64,000 bases of DNA, from the NCBI RefSeq assembly GCF_036013745.1, contig NZ_CP107880.1:3162001-3226000 (forward strand). Direction: 5' to 3'. Made by a program: the position numbers and the translations under genes. This stretch comes from Streptomyces sp. NBC_00483 (GTDB lineage Bacteria > Actinomycetota > Actinomycetes > Streptomycetales > Streptomycetaceae). Below are positions 18,990 through 27,733 of the stretch, one piece after another. The notes below the pieces were generated by a model that saw only the letters and a program-made list of their open reading frames with translations, did not search any database and was not told the origin of the DNA. Within the stretch, counting starts at the first letter, position 1, and the number at the start of each line of letters is the position of its first letter.

Positions 18990-20090
18990 TCACCGGGTCT
19001 GCGGCCACAGATCCGGATCGGGGGCAAAGCGGACCCGGAGCTCGCCGTCGACGAGCCCCGCGCCGGCCACGGTGCAGCGGCGGGGCGCGGAGGGCAGCGG
19101 GACGATACGCCGGAACGGGCCCGCGCCGACGACCAGTTCGTCGCCGCGCCGCATCAGGCTCAGCTCCTCGCGGACGGCCCCGGGCAGCGGTATCCGCCAC
19201 ACCAGGACGCCGTCCTCGCCGAGCCGGTCCTCCACGGGCCACGGGGTACGGGGGCCCGGCAGGGTCGCGGGCACCGGTACGTCCAGGTCCCCGGGGCGCG
19301 GGTCGCGGCCCAGGTGGGGCAGCTCGTGCGCGCCGGGCCACTCGGCGACGACCTTGCGCTGGCGGGCGGCTGCGTCGGCGAGCCACGGGTCGGTGGAGCC
19401 GTCGGGGAGCACGCGGTTGGCGACGACCGACTCGACGTCGAGCCCGTACAGGGCAAGGCCGGTGCGGGTGGTGCGCAGGGTCTCGGCGGCGGCCCGGGTG
19501 GGCTCGGCGACGAGTCGTACGCGGGTGGTGGCGGCCTCGATCACGGCCTGCGCGGCGGCGAGTTCGGCGTCCCAGCGGGCGGCGGACTCGTACAGCCACT
19601 GCCCGGGCATCGGCACCCCGGCGAGCCGGCCGAGCACGGGGCGCAGGGCGCGCGCGGCCTGCCGCTCCGCGGGGAGCAGGCGGCGCAGATAGCGGCGGAG
19701 CTGCTCGGGCAGGGCGAGCGTGTCGATGGCGCGGGGCGCGGGCGGCAGGTCGACGACGAGCAGGTCGTACGGCCCTTCGGCGCTGTCCCGCAGGGCGCGG
19801 AGCAGCGCGAGCTCCTCGCTGCCGGGGAGGGGCGTGACCTCGTCCGCGTCGAGCCGGGCGGCGCCGAGGAACTCGAGGCCGGAGGCGGCGCGGTCCTGGA
19901 GGGCGAGGAGGTCGCGGCGGAAGTCGTCGGCCGGGGTGAGACGGACGACGTCGACGTCCGTCAGTTCGGCGACCGGGTCCGCGGTGATCAACCTCGTACG
20001 CACCCCTTGCCGGGCGGCCCGTTGGGCGGTGGCGGCGGCGACTGTGGTGCGGCCGGCGCCGCCGGGGCCGGTGACGAGAAGGGTGCGCAT
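18990..20090 (-). CDS. ArsA/GET3-like ATPase
   Basis: 366-residue P-loop ATPase of the anion-transporting/TRC40 group. Walker A is TGPGGAGRTTVAAATA at residues 7-22. The signature lysine of the deviant ArsA loop is replaced by Ala/Arg here, although the terminal GRTT is kept. Further on, YDLLVVDLPPAPRAIDTL is the Walker B region, and VVANRVLPDG matches the A-loop. Single ATPase domain, no cysteine metal site seen. The next gene downstream-in-genome is an SRPBCC protein, a pair also found in mycobacteria (Rv2184c-Rv2185c). Partner or client unknown. Confidence 0.85.
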   Translation of the reverse strand: MRTLLVTGPGGAGRTTVAAATAQRAARQGVRTRLITADPVAELTDVDVVRLTPADDFRRDLLALQDRAASGLEFLGAARLDADEVTPLPGSEELALLRALRDSAEGPYDLLVVDLPPAPRAIDTLALPEQLRRYLRRLLPAERQAARALRPVLGRLAGVPMPGQWLYESAARWDAELAAAQAVIEAATTRVRLVAEPTRAAAETLRTTRTGLALYGLDVESVVANRVLPDGSTDPWLADAAARQRKVVAEWPGAHELPHLGRDPRPGDLDVPVPATLPGPRTPWPVEDRLGEDGVLVWRIPLPGAVREELSLMRRGDELVVGAGPFRRIVPLPSAPRRCTVAGAGLVDGELRVRFAPDPDLWPQTR

Positions 20091-20153
20091 GGAGTGTGAG
20101 GCTACCTGTGGTTCCGGCCACCGTTGTCTGCTGCCCGGAACCGGGGGCGAGGT

Positions 20154-20226
20154 CTCGGGGCTCTGCCCCGGACCCCGCGCCTCAATCTCCCCCAGCTCAC
20201 GCTGGGAGGTGCCCCCTGCGGGGCTC
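20154..20226. repeat. Dispersed GGGGCTCTGCCCC-type repeat
   Basis: Holds CGGGGCTCTGCCCCGGACCC, then CGCGCCTCAATCTCC, and ends GCGGGGCTCTAA. It matches the elements at 23701-23745 and 62648-62740. It fills the gap between two minus-strand genes and touches the stop codon of the SRPBCC gene. Confidence 0.75.
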
Positions 20227-20663
20227 TAACTGCCCGACTCCACCCGCTTCTTCAGGCCCGCCAGCGCGCGGTCGATGATGACCTTCTCGGCCTTGCGCTT
20301 GATCATGCCGAGCATGGGGATCTTCACGTCGACCGTGAGGGAGTACGTGACCTCGGTCCCCTCGCCCGCCGGCTTCAGCACGTACGAGCCGTCGAGGGAG
20401 CGCAGCATCTGGGACTTCACGAGGGTCCAGGAGACCTCGTTCTCGCCGGCCCAGGTGTACTTGAGCGTCTGGTCGTCCTTGATCGCCCCGGCGTCCATGA
20501 CGAGCCGGACCTGTTCGGCGCGGCCGGCCTCGTCCTCGGCGATGACCTCCGCCTCCTTCACCTCACCCGTCCAGTCCGGGTAGCGGGCGAAGTCGGCGAT
20601 CACCCCCATGACATCGGCGGGGGCCGCCTCGATCGTGATGCTCGAGCTGGTGTGTTCCGCCAT
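20226..20663 (-). CDS. SRPBCC-fold polyketide cyclase/dehydrase-family protein
   Basis: 145-residue START-like helix-grip protein, lipid or polyketide-binding in type. It begins MAEHTSSSITIEAAPADVMGV, the classic strand-then-helix opening, and has FARYPDWTGEVKEAEV and TYSLTVDVKIPMLGMIKRKAEK. The usual length is 140-150 residues. Resembles mycobacterial TB16.3 (Rv2185c), located in the same context. Ligand unknown. Confidence 0.87.
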   Translation of the reverse strand: MAEHTSSSITIEAAPADVMGVIADFARYPDWTGEVKEAEVIAEDEAGRAEQVRLVMDAGAIKDDQTLKYTWAGENEVSWTLVKSQMLRSLDGSYVLKPAGEGTEVTYSLTVDVKIPMLGMIKRKAEKVIIDRALAGLKKRVESGS

Positions 20664-20754
20664 CGCCGTGGCTCCTCCGGATACCGGTCTGGGTGCGCCG
20701 TGCCTGCCTGCGTGTGTGTCCCGTGAAGGCTATCGCGCGCATGCGCTGTCGCTG

Positions 20755-21516
20755 TCACCACTCCAGTGCCCAGGGCCTGCCCGACCCCGCGAAGTGGCCG
20801 ACATTCACGCATTCCGTGGACCCGATCCGCATCCGTCGCGCGAGCGGCTGGTGGACGTGGCCGAAGAGCGAGTACCGGGGCCGGGTCCGGCGAATCGCCT
20901 CGAGGAGGGCGCGGCTGCCGCGCTCGAACCGCCGCGCCACGGTGTCGTAGACGAGGTCGGGAACCTCCGGCGGGATGTGCGTGCACAGCACGTCGACCTC
21001 GCCCACGGCCTCGATCTTCGCGGCGTACTCCTCGTCGTCGATCTCGTACGGCGTGCGCATCGGCGTGCGGAGCCCGCCCCCGACGAAACCGAAGACCCAG
21101 CCGCCGATCTCGACGCGCTCCCCGTCGAGCACGGTCGTGCCGGGGGCGGCGTACTCACTCCAGAGTTTCGGCATATCGACATTGCCGTAGGTCGCATACG
21201 TCGGTGTGGGGAACGCCGCGAACATCTCCGCGTACTGCTTCCTCACCGCTTTTTCGATGGCCGGCACACGGTCTATGCCCGCCCAGAGCTCCGCTCCGAA
21301 GGCACGCGCCTCCTCGAAGCGACGGGCGGTGCGCAGTTCAACGATGCGGTCCGCGTTCTCGACTCCGAACAATTCGGGGAAAATGCCGCGCGCATGATTT
21401 GCGTAATCAAGGAACAACACCAGGTCACCAAGGCAGATGACGGCATCGGCGCCGTCTCCCGCTCGTGCGAGGTCGGTGGAGTTTCCGTGCACATCGCTGA
21501 CCACATGTACGCGCAT
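20755..21516 (-). CDS. Calcineurin-like metallophosphoesterase
   Basis: 253-residue phosphoesterase with the metal motifs MRVHVVSDVHGN (D-x-H), ICLGDLVLFLD (GD), YATYGNVDMP (GN) and LFGHVHQPL (GH-H). Substrate unknown; it has no signal peptide. Start set at the ATG at 21516 because a TAGGGT hexamer lies 8-13 bases upstream (21524-21529), which would give a leaderless transcript. The GTG three codons earlier would overlap that -10 box. Confidence 0.88.
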   Translation of the reverse strand: MRVHVVSDVHGNSTDLARAGDGADAVICLGDLVLFLDYANHARGIFPELFGVENADRIVELRTARRFEEARAFGAELWAGIDRVPAIEKAVRKQYAEMFAAFPTPTYATYGNVDMPKLWSEYAAPGTTVLDGERVEIGGWVFGFVGGGLRTPMRTPYEIDDEEYAAKIEAVGEVDVLCTHIPPEVPDLVYDTVARRFERGSRALLEAIRRTRPRYSLFGHVHQPLARRMRIGSTECVNVGHFAGSGRPWALEW

Positions 21517-21838
21517 GCCGATCACCCTAGGACGATGGGTCCCGGAATGGGTAGAGGCGGCCGGACCTGCGGTTACTTCCGAGTCGGTCGGCTTCTGGAC
21601 TAGGGTGCGAGAACAGTCGCGGCGGCGTGTGACGCAGCGAACATCTGGTCCGACCCCCCTATCGAAGAAGCAGTACCGATGGGTAACGTCCGGGCAGTCC
21701 AGTCGTGTTCAGTTCAAACAATGAGCGCCGCCGAGTTGGAGCGGACAATTCATTGATGCACTGTGCACCTGCCCGATCTTGGACCGCACCGACGCATCAC
21801 AGAAGAGTGGCGCCGGCGCCCTACGAGGAGCAGCAGTC
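21517..21838. other. Divergent intergenic region, phosphoesterase / acyl-CoA synthetase
   Basis: No gene seen in these 322 bases. There is a minus-strand TAGGGT at 21524-21529, 8 bases before the phosphoesterase ATG, and a plus-strand TAGGGT at 21601-21606 that could serve the acyl-CoA synthetase with a ~230-nt leader. The 21690-21760 stretch is less GC-rich than its surroundings. Nothing repeated or strongly structured was noted. Confidence 0.5.
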
Positions 21839-23635
21839 TTGCGCGAGTTCAGCCTTCCCGCTTTGTACGAGGTCCCCGCGGACGGCAATCTGACCGACAT
21901 CGTTCGCAGAAACGCCGCGCAGCACCCGGACGTCGCCGTGATCGGCCGAAAGGTCGGCGGCACGTGGCAGGACGTCACGTCCGTCCAGTTTCTCGCCGAG
22001 GTGCGCGCGGCCGCCAAGGGCCTGATCGCGTCCGGCGTGCAGGCCGGCGACCGCATCGCGCTCATGTCGCGCACCCGCTACGAGTGGACGCTGCTCGACT
22101 TCGCGATCTGGAGCGCGGGCGCGATCACCGTCCCGGTCTACGAGACGAGCTCGCCCGAGCAGATCCAGTGGATCCTCGGCGACTCGGGCGCGGTCGGCAT
22201 CCTCGTCGAGCTGGACGCGCACGCCGCGGCCGTCGCCTCCGTGCACGACCGGCTGCCCGAGCTGCGGCACGTCTGGCAGATCGACGGCGGGGGCCTCGAC
22301 GAGCTGTACCGCGCCGGTGCCGAGCTCTCCGACGGCATGGTCGACGACCGCAGCGCCATCGCGAAGGCCGACGACCCGGCGACCATCGTCTACACCTCGG
22401 GCACCACCGGCCGCCCCAAGGGCTGTGTCCTCACGCACCGCAGCTTCTTCGCGGAGTGCGGCAACATCGTGGCGCGCCTCGGCCCCCTGTTCCGCACGGG
22501 CGAGTGCTCCGTGCTGCTCTTCCTTCCGGTGGCGCACGTCTTCGGCCGCCTCGTCGAGGTCGCCTCGCTGATGGCCCCGATCAAGCTGGGCCACGCCCCC
22601 GACATCAAGCACCTCACCGATGAACTGGCCGCGTTCAGGCCTACGTTGATCCTGGGCGTGCCGCGCGTCTTCGAGAAGGTCTACAACTCGGCGCGGGCCA
22701 AGGCGCAGGCCGACGGCAAGGGCCGGATCTTCGACAAGGCCGCCGACACGGCGATCGAGTACAGCCGCGCGCTGGACACGCCGAACGGCCCGTCGCTGGC
22801 CCTGAAGCTCAAGTACAAGACGTTCGACAAGCTCGTCTACGGGAAGCTGCGCGCCGTCCTCGGCGGGCGCGGCGAGTACGCGATCTCGGGCGGCGCGCCG
22901 CTCGGCGAGCGGCTCGGCCACTTCTTCCGCGGCATCGGCTTCACGGTCCTGGAGGGCTACGGCCTCACCGAGTCCTGCGCGGCCACGGCGTTCAACCCGT
23001 GGGACCGCCAGAAGATCGGCACGGTGGGTCAGCCGCTGCCGGGGTCCGTGGTCCGGATCGCCGACGACGGCGAGGTGCTGCTGCACGGCGAGCACCTCTT
23101 CACCGGCTACTGGAACAACCAGGGCGCCACCGAAGAGGCCCTGGCCGACGGCTGGTTCCACACCGGCGACATCGGCACGCTGGACGAGGACGGCTACCTC
23201 CGCATCACCGGCCGCAAGAAGGAAATCATCGTCACGGCGGGCGGCAAGAACGTCGCCCCGGCGGTGATCGAGGACCGCATTCGCGCGCACGCGCTCGTCG
23301 CCGAGTGCATGGTCGTCGGCGACGGCCGCCCGTTCGTCGGCGCGCTCGTCACCATCGACGAGGAGTTCCTCGGCAAGTGGGCCGCGGACCACGACAAGCC
23401 GGTGGGCTCGACGGTGGCATCGCTGCAGAACGACCCCGACCTGCTGGCCACGATCCAGGCGGCCGTGGACGACGGCAACGCGGCGGTGTCCAAGGCGGAG
23501 TCGGTCCGCAAGTTCCGCATCCTCGGCGCCCAGTTCACCGAGGAGTCGGGCCACCTGACGCCTTCGCTGAAACTGAAGCGGAATGTCGTGGCGAAGGACT
23601 ACGCGGACGAGGTCGAGGCGATCTACCGCGGCTAG
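21839..23635 (+). CDS. fadD: Long-chain fatty-acid CoA ligase (FadD15-like)
   Basis: 598-residue ANL-superfamily enzyme that adenylates fatty acids and forms acyl-CoA. Motifs: YTSGTTGRPKG (ATP P-loop), GYGLTES, and DGWFHTGDIG with the hinge RITGRKKEIIVTAGGKNV; a Lys in LTPSLKLKRN closes the C-terminal lobe. The start is taken as TTG at 21839, preceded by GAGGAG at 8 bases; earlier in-frame starts lack a ribosome site. Same position as fadD15 (Rv2187) next to pimB' in mycobacteria. Confidence 0.93.
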   Translation: MREFSLPALYEVPADGNLTDIVRRNAAQHPDVAVIGRKVGGTWQDVTSVQFLAEVRAAAKGLIASGVQAGDRIALMSRTRYEWTLLDFAIWSAGAITVPVYETSSPEQIQWILGDSGAVGILVELDAHAAAVASVHDRLPELRHVWQIDGGGLDELYRAGAELSDGMVDDRSAIAKADDPATIVYTSGTTGRPKGCVLTHRSFFAECGNIVARLGPLFRTGECSVLLFLPVAHVFGRLVEVASLMAPIKLGHAPDIKHLTDELAAFRPTLILGVPRVFEKVYNSARAKAQADGKGRIFDKAADTAIEYSRALDTPNGPSLALKLKYKTFDKLVYGKLRAVLGGRGEYAISGGAPLGERLGHFFRGIGFTVLEGYGLTESCAATAFNPWDRQKIGTVGQPLPGSVVRIADDGEVLLHGEHLFTGYWNNQGATEEALADGWFHTGDIGTLDEDGYLRITGRKKEIIVTAGGKNVAPAVIEDRIRAHALVAECMVVGDGRPFVGALVTIDEEFLGKWAADHDKPVGSTVASLQNDPDLLATIQAAVDDGNAAVSKAESVRKFRILGAQFTEESGHLTPSLKLKRNVVAKDYADEVEAIYRG

Positions 23636-23698
23636 CGGTACCGGGTGGCATCCGCCGCGGCGCGTTGGTGTGCGGTGCGGCGGATGTTGCGTTTACGC

Positions 23699-23750
23699 CT
23701 CGGGGCTCCGCCCCGGACCCCGCTGCTCAATCGCCGCAGGGGCTTCATTG
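23699..23750. repeat. Dispersed GGGGCTCCGCCCC-type repeat
   Basis: The 45 bases at 23701-23745 are identical to 62648-62692, nearly 39 kb away, and similar to 20154-20226. The element has a short internal hairpin (GGGGCTCCGCCCC) and ends GCAGGGGCTT. It sits between convergent genes. Confidence 0.85.
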
Positions 23751-23805
23751 ACCGGCACCGGGGTGCCGCGCAACCAAAACGGCAGGCGCCGACCCCGGTA
23801 CCCGG

Positions 23806-24957
23806 CTACAGCAACCCCCGCAACCGCTCCGCCAGCAAATCCCAGCGCCACTTCTCCTCGACCCATTCGCGGCCCCGCTCGCCCATCCGGCGGCGGAGTT
23901 CCGGGTCCTGGAGGAGCGTCACGATGCGGTCCGCGGACTCCGCTTCCGAGCCGCCACGGACGACCCACCCCGTCTCACCGTCGAGCACCGCGTCCGGCGC
24001 GCCGCCCGAGTCGCCGGAGACGACCGGGAGCCCGGTCGCGGAGGCCTCCAGGTAGACGATGCCGAGGCCCTCGACGTCGAGCCCGCCCCGCCGCGTACGG
24101 CACGGCATCGCGAACACGTCCCCCGCCCCGTAGTGCGCGGGCAGCTCCTCCCACGGCACGGACCCCGTGAAGCGCACCGAGTCCGCGACCCCGGTCTCGG
24201 CGGCCAGCTTGCGCAGGTCCTTCTCGTACGGCCCGCCGCCCACGATCAGCAGCACCGCGTCCGGCACGGCCGCCAGGATCTTCGGCATGGCGAGGATCAA
24301 GGTGTCCTGGCCCTTGCGGGGCACCAAGCGCGAGACGCACACCACCACCGGCCGGTCCGTGAGCCCGAGCCGCGCCCGTACGGCATCCCCACCCGACCCC
24401 GGGTGGAACGTCTTCTCGTCGACCCCCGGCGGAAGCTGCTCCATCCGCTCCGCCGCCGCGGGCGTGAGCGCCGCCGCGATGCGCGAGCGCGTGTACTCAC
24501 CGAGGTACGTGATCGTGTCCGTGCCCTCCCCGATCCGCCGCAACAGCTGCCGGGACGCGGGGAGTTGGGCCCAGCCCGCCTCGTGCCCGTGCGTCGTCGC
24601 GACGATGCGTGAGGCGCCCGCCCTGCGCAGCGCGGGCGCCATCAGGCCGAGCGGCGCCGCCGCCCCGAACCACACCGACGTACAGCCGTGCGCCCGCAGC
24701 AGTCCCGCCGCGCGCTTGGTCACGCGCGGGGTCGGCAGCAGCATCGTCGTGTTGTCGCGCACCACGGTGAACGGCTGCTCGGCGTCGAAGGCCGCCGTGG
24801 CCTCGATGCCCTCGCGGGTGCGCTTCCACGTCGAGGCGTAGACGACGAGCCGCTCCGGATCCAGGCGCAGCGCCATGTTGTGCAGGAACGCCTGGATCCC
24901 ACCGGGGCGCGGCGGGAAGTCGTTGGTCACGAGCAGTGTCTTCGGTGTCTGGCGCAT
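23806..24957 (-). CDS. pimB: GT4 glycosyltransferase, PimB'-like mannosyltransferase
   Basis: 383-residue GT-B enzyme. It opens LLVTNDFPPRPGGIQAFL (acceptor loop with GG), has ATTHGHEAGW, the nucleotide-sugar site SRLVPRKGQDTLI, and the E-x7-E motif CRTRRGGLDVEGLGIVYLEA. These match M. tuberculosis PimB' (Rv2188c), which adds the second mannose to phosphatidyl-myo-inositol mannoside. The start ATG is 24957. Adjacent fadD and GT87 genes reproduce the mycobacterial order, supporting a role in PIM-type lipids. Confidence 0.9.
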   Translation of the reverse strand: MRQTPKTLLVTNDFPPRPGGIQAFLHNMALRLDPERLVVYASTWKRTREGIEATAAFDAEQPFTVVRDNTTMLLPTPRVTKRAAGLLRAHGCTSVWFGAAAPLGLMAPALRRAGASRIVATTHGHEAGWAQLPASRQLLRRIGEGTDTITYLGEYTRSRIAAALTPAAAERMEQLPPGVDEKTFHPGSGGDAVRARLGLTDRPVVVCVSRLVPRKGQDTLILAMPKILAAVPDAVLLIVGGGPYEKDLRKLAAETGVADSVRFTGSVPWEELPAHYGAGDVFAMPCRTRRGGLDVEGLGIVYLEASATGLPVVSGDSGGAPDAVLDGETGWVVRGGSEAESADRIVTLLQDPELRRRMGERGREWVEEKWRWDLLAERLRGLL

Positions 24958-25039
24958 CACCGCCGACAGTACCGAACGCGCCCGGCGGTGGCCGCCGCGC
25001 CGCGGGGTCCATGGCCAGGCCACAGGGCTTCCCGGCATC

Positions 25040-26290
25040 ATGTATCGAATGAAGACGCGAACGCCCGCCGGGCTCCTGGTCACCTGGGTACTGACCCGCG
25101 CGCTGCTTCTGCTGTGCGTCTTCAAGGTGATCGTTGTTCCGGGTCCCGACGTCACCAGCGACGTCCACGTGATTTACCAGGGCTGGTTCGATGTGCTGCG
25201 CACCGGAACGTTCCCTCTGGACGACGTCACGTGGCAGTACCCGCCGGCCGCCGCGATGGCGATCCTCTCCCCCGCGCTGCTGCCCTTCCTGGAGTACGCC
25301 TCCGCCTTCTTCCTGCTCGCGTTCCTGGCGGACGCCGTCGTCCTGCTGATGCTCCTCTACGTCTCCGAACGGCGGGGCGGATCGCGGCGCGGCACCTGGG
25401 TGTGGGTCATCGGGCTGCCACTGCTCGGACAGACCGTCTACGCGCGCTACGACGTGATGGTGACGGCCGTCGCGATCGCGTCGCTGCTCGCGGCGGCCCG
25501 GCATCCGCGGGCCGCGGGCGTCTTCGCGGCGATCGGCGCGATGATCAAGGTGTGGCCGGCGCTGCTGCTGGTCGGCACGCGGCGCGGCCGGGCCGCCCGG
25601 CAGACGTGGGGCACGGCGGTCCTGACAGCGGCCGGGCTGCTCGTCGCCTTCACGCTCGCGATGCCGGGCGCGCTCGCCTTCCTCACGTTCCAGAAGAACC
25701 GCGGCACCGAGGTGGAGTCCCTCGGCTCACTCGTCTTCCACGTGGCGCGCCAGTTCGGCTGGAACGGCACGGTGCAGCTGAACTACGGCTCGGTCGAGTT
25801 CCTCGGCCCGTACGTGGACGTGGTGAGCACCCTGGCGCAGGTACTCACGGCGCTCGCGTTCGGCTGGCTGCTGCTGTGGCGGTTCAAGGCGCGCGCCTGG
25901 CAGCCCGCGACGCTCGCCGACGCGGGCCTGACGGCGGTGCTGCTGTTCACGACGACGAGCCGCGTGATCAGCCCGCAGTACATGGTGTGGCTGGTGGGCG
26001 TCGCGGCGGTCTGTCTCCTCTTCCGCGACAGCCGGATGACGCTGCCGGTGTGGCTGGTGCTCGCGGCGACCTTCGTGACGTTCCTGGAGTTCCCGCTCTA
26101 CTTCGGCAACGTGGTCGCCAGCGACCCGATCGGCGTCACCCTCCTCCTCGTACGCAACGGCCTGCTGGTCGTGGCCTCCCTCAGCGCCTGCCGCCGGCTG
26201 TGGCGCGCCACGGTGACCGAACCCCGGCGCGCCGAGCACGCCCCTGCGCCCACCCCGACCTCGCGCGACAACGCGGTACCGACGCCCTAG
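25040..26290 (+). CDS. GT87 (DUF2029) polytopic mannosyltransferase-like protein
   Basis: 416-residue membrane protein with about 10 hydrophobic helices, beginning LVTWVLTRALLLLCVFKV. The DUF2029 features are a loop with an acidic residue after helix 1 (DVHVIYQGWFDVLRTG), PLDDVTWQYPPAAA and RYDVMVTAVAIASLL. The family uses polyprenyl-phosphate mannose to extend lipid-linked glycans; Rv2181 in M. tuberculosis acts on lipomannan. Start ATG at 25040; ATG at 25049 is the alternative. Divergent from pimB. Acceptor unproven here. Confidence 0.87.
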   Translation: MYRMKTRTPAGLLVTWVLTRALLLLCVFKVIVVPGPDVTSDVHVIYQGWFDVLRTGTFPLDDVTWQYPPAAAMAILSPALLPFLEYASAFFLLAFLADAVVLLMLLYVSERRGGSRRGTWVWVIGLPLLGQTVYARYDVMVTAVAIASLLAAARHPRAAGVFAAIGAMIKVWPALLLVGTRRGRAARQTWGTAVLTAAGLLVAFTLAMPGALAFLTFQKNRGTEVESLGSLVFHVARQFGWNGTVQLNYGSVEFLGPYVDVVSTLAQVLTALAFGWLLLWRFKARAWQPATLADAGLTAVLLFTTTSRVISPQYMVWLVGVAAVCLLFRDSRMTLPVWLVLAATFVTFLEFPLYFGNVVASDPIGVTLLLVRNGLLVVASLSACRRLWRATVTEPRRAEHAPAPTPTSRDNAVPTP

Positions 26291-26300
26291 GGCCCAAAAA

Positions 26301-27512
26301 TCAGCCCAGCTCGGACCGCACGTACTCCCGCCACTGCGCCACGAACTCCTGCTCGTCGATGCCGAGGGCCTGCCGCAGCGCGCCGTCGACGGCCCCTTCC
26401 CGCTGCTTGTGGCCGCCGACCGCCTTGTAGAACGCGTTGAGCTTCGCCTCGCCCCAGCGGTCCGCGATCATCCGGCAGGCCAACCAGCCGCTCTCGTACG
26501 CGCGGGCGAGCTTGGCGGAGTCGCCGGAGAAGCCGAAGTCCTTGTCGTCGGGGAGCCGTGCCGGCGCCGCGCTCTGCTCGACCGCGCGGCGCAGTTCGGG
26601 CGCCGCCTGGCCCGGTGTGCGGTCGCTCTCGCGGTAGCCCGCCCAGTCCGCGTACCCCTCGGAGAGCCACAGCGGGGTCGCGGCGGACGTCGCGCGGCGG
26701 GTGGCGACGTGGGCGGTCTCGTGGGTGAGGACGACCTGCTTGCCGACCTCGCCGAGCACGCCGTACGCCTCGGGGTTGAGGATCACCCGGTCCGCGGGCG
26801 CCGTGCTGGGACCGCCCGCCTCGCCCGTCGTGACGGCCGCGATCCCCTGGTAGCCGGCGGCGGGCGAGCCCAGCAACTCGCCCATCTCGTCGAGGGACTC
26901 GGGCACCAGAACGACGACCCGGCGCGCCCAGTCGCCGCCCCATGCACGCTGCACCGAGGGCACCGCCTCGTCGGCGAGCTTCGCGTAGGAGCGCAGTTCG
27001 GAGCGTGGTTTGCCGACCCCGAGCACCAGGCTGTGCGCGCCCTTCACCGCGGCCACCTCCCCCTGCTCCCACAGCTGTTCGCCCGCCTTCTTCCCGGGCC
27101 GGTCCCCAATGACGTACCAGCCGTCGTCGCCGTGGCCGAGCGTCAGCCTGCGCTCGGCAACGACGGGCGCCTTGTCGTAGCCGTCGATGCGGTAGCGCAG
27201 TTCGGCGGTGGCGGTGGCGCGGGATCCGGAGCGCTTCAGGTGGGTGAGCTTGTACTGCCAGGAGTCGAGCGGGACCTCGGAGAGGTCGTCGAGCAGGCCG
27301 GGCTCCGCGCTGCCCGTCGACCGGTAGGCGGGCCCGTCCCGGGTGACGACCGCGTGCGCCCGCTGGTCGAGCACCCGCTGCACGGCGGACGCGTCGGCAC
27401 CCTTCGGCCCCGCGTCCCTGCCGCACCCGGAGAGCGCGGAAAGCCCTACGAGCAGGGCGCCCAGTGCCACCGCACTCCCCGCCCTGCCCACCGCACGCCC
27501 TCGACCAGCCAT
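26301..27512 (-). CDS. Lipoprotein with gluzincin-like metalloprotease motif
   Basis: 403 residues. An N-terminal signal ends in the lipobox LSALSGC, so it should be a lipid-anchored extracellular protein. An NTF2-like region (residues ~40-150, RDGPAYRSTGS to GWYVIGDRPG) is followed by VVLTHETAHVATRR, the HExxH-like site HETAH, near residue 275. A further Glu lies about 20 residues later in LWLSEGYADW, as in peptidase MA/gluzincin proteins. Substrate unknown. The 3' end is ten bases from the convergent GT87 gene. Confidence 0.82.
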   Translation of the reverse strand: MAGRGRAVGRAGSAVALGALLVGLSALSGCGRDAGPKGADASAVQRVLDQRAHAVVTRDGPAYRSTGSAEPGLLDDLSEVPLDSWQYKLTHLKRSGSRATATAELRYRIDGYDKAPVVAERRLTLGHGDDGWYVIGDRPGKKAGEQLWEQGEVAAVKGAHSLVLGVGKPRSELRSYAKLADEAVPSVQRAWGGDWARRVVVLVPESLDEMGELLGSPAAGYQGIAAVTTGEAGGPSTAPADRVILNPEAYGVLGEVGKQVVLTHETAHVATRRATSAATPLWLSEGYADWAGYRESDRTPGQAAPELRRAVEQSAAPARLPDDKDFGFSGDSAKLARAYESGWLACRMIADRWGEAKLNAFYKAVGGHKQREGAVDGALRQALGIDEQEFVAQWREYVRSELG

Positions 27513-27733
27513 CTTGTCGATCGTACGGCTAGGGTCCTTCTGACGGATCAGGCTGGACGTGGTCGGCTGTCATGTTCGGTGCCGGTGAGCGGGGGCTGGT
27601 GCGTGCAGCTGCAAGGCGGAGGAGGGCGTCAACGCGGAGCGTTGGCAACCGACGACAACGCAGCAGATGTGCGTGCCAGGGCCCGCGACTCCAGCAAGAT
27701 CCGTCAGAAGGGCCCTAAGTCCCGCGGGAGGCA

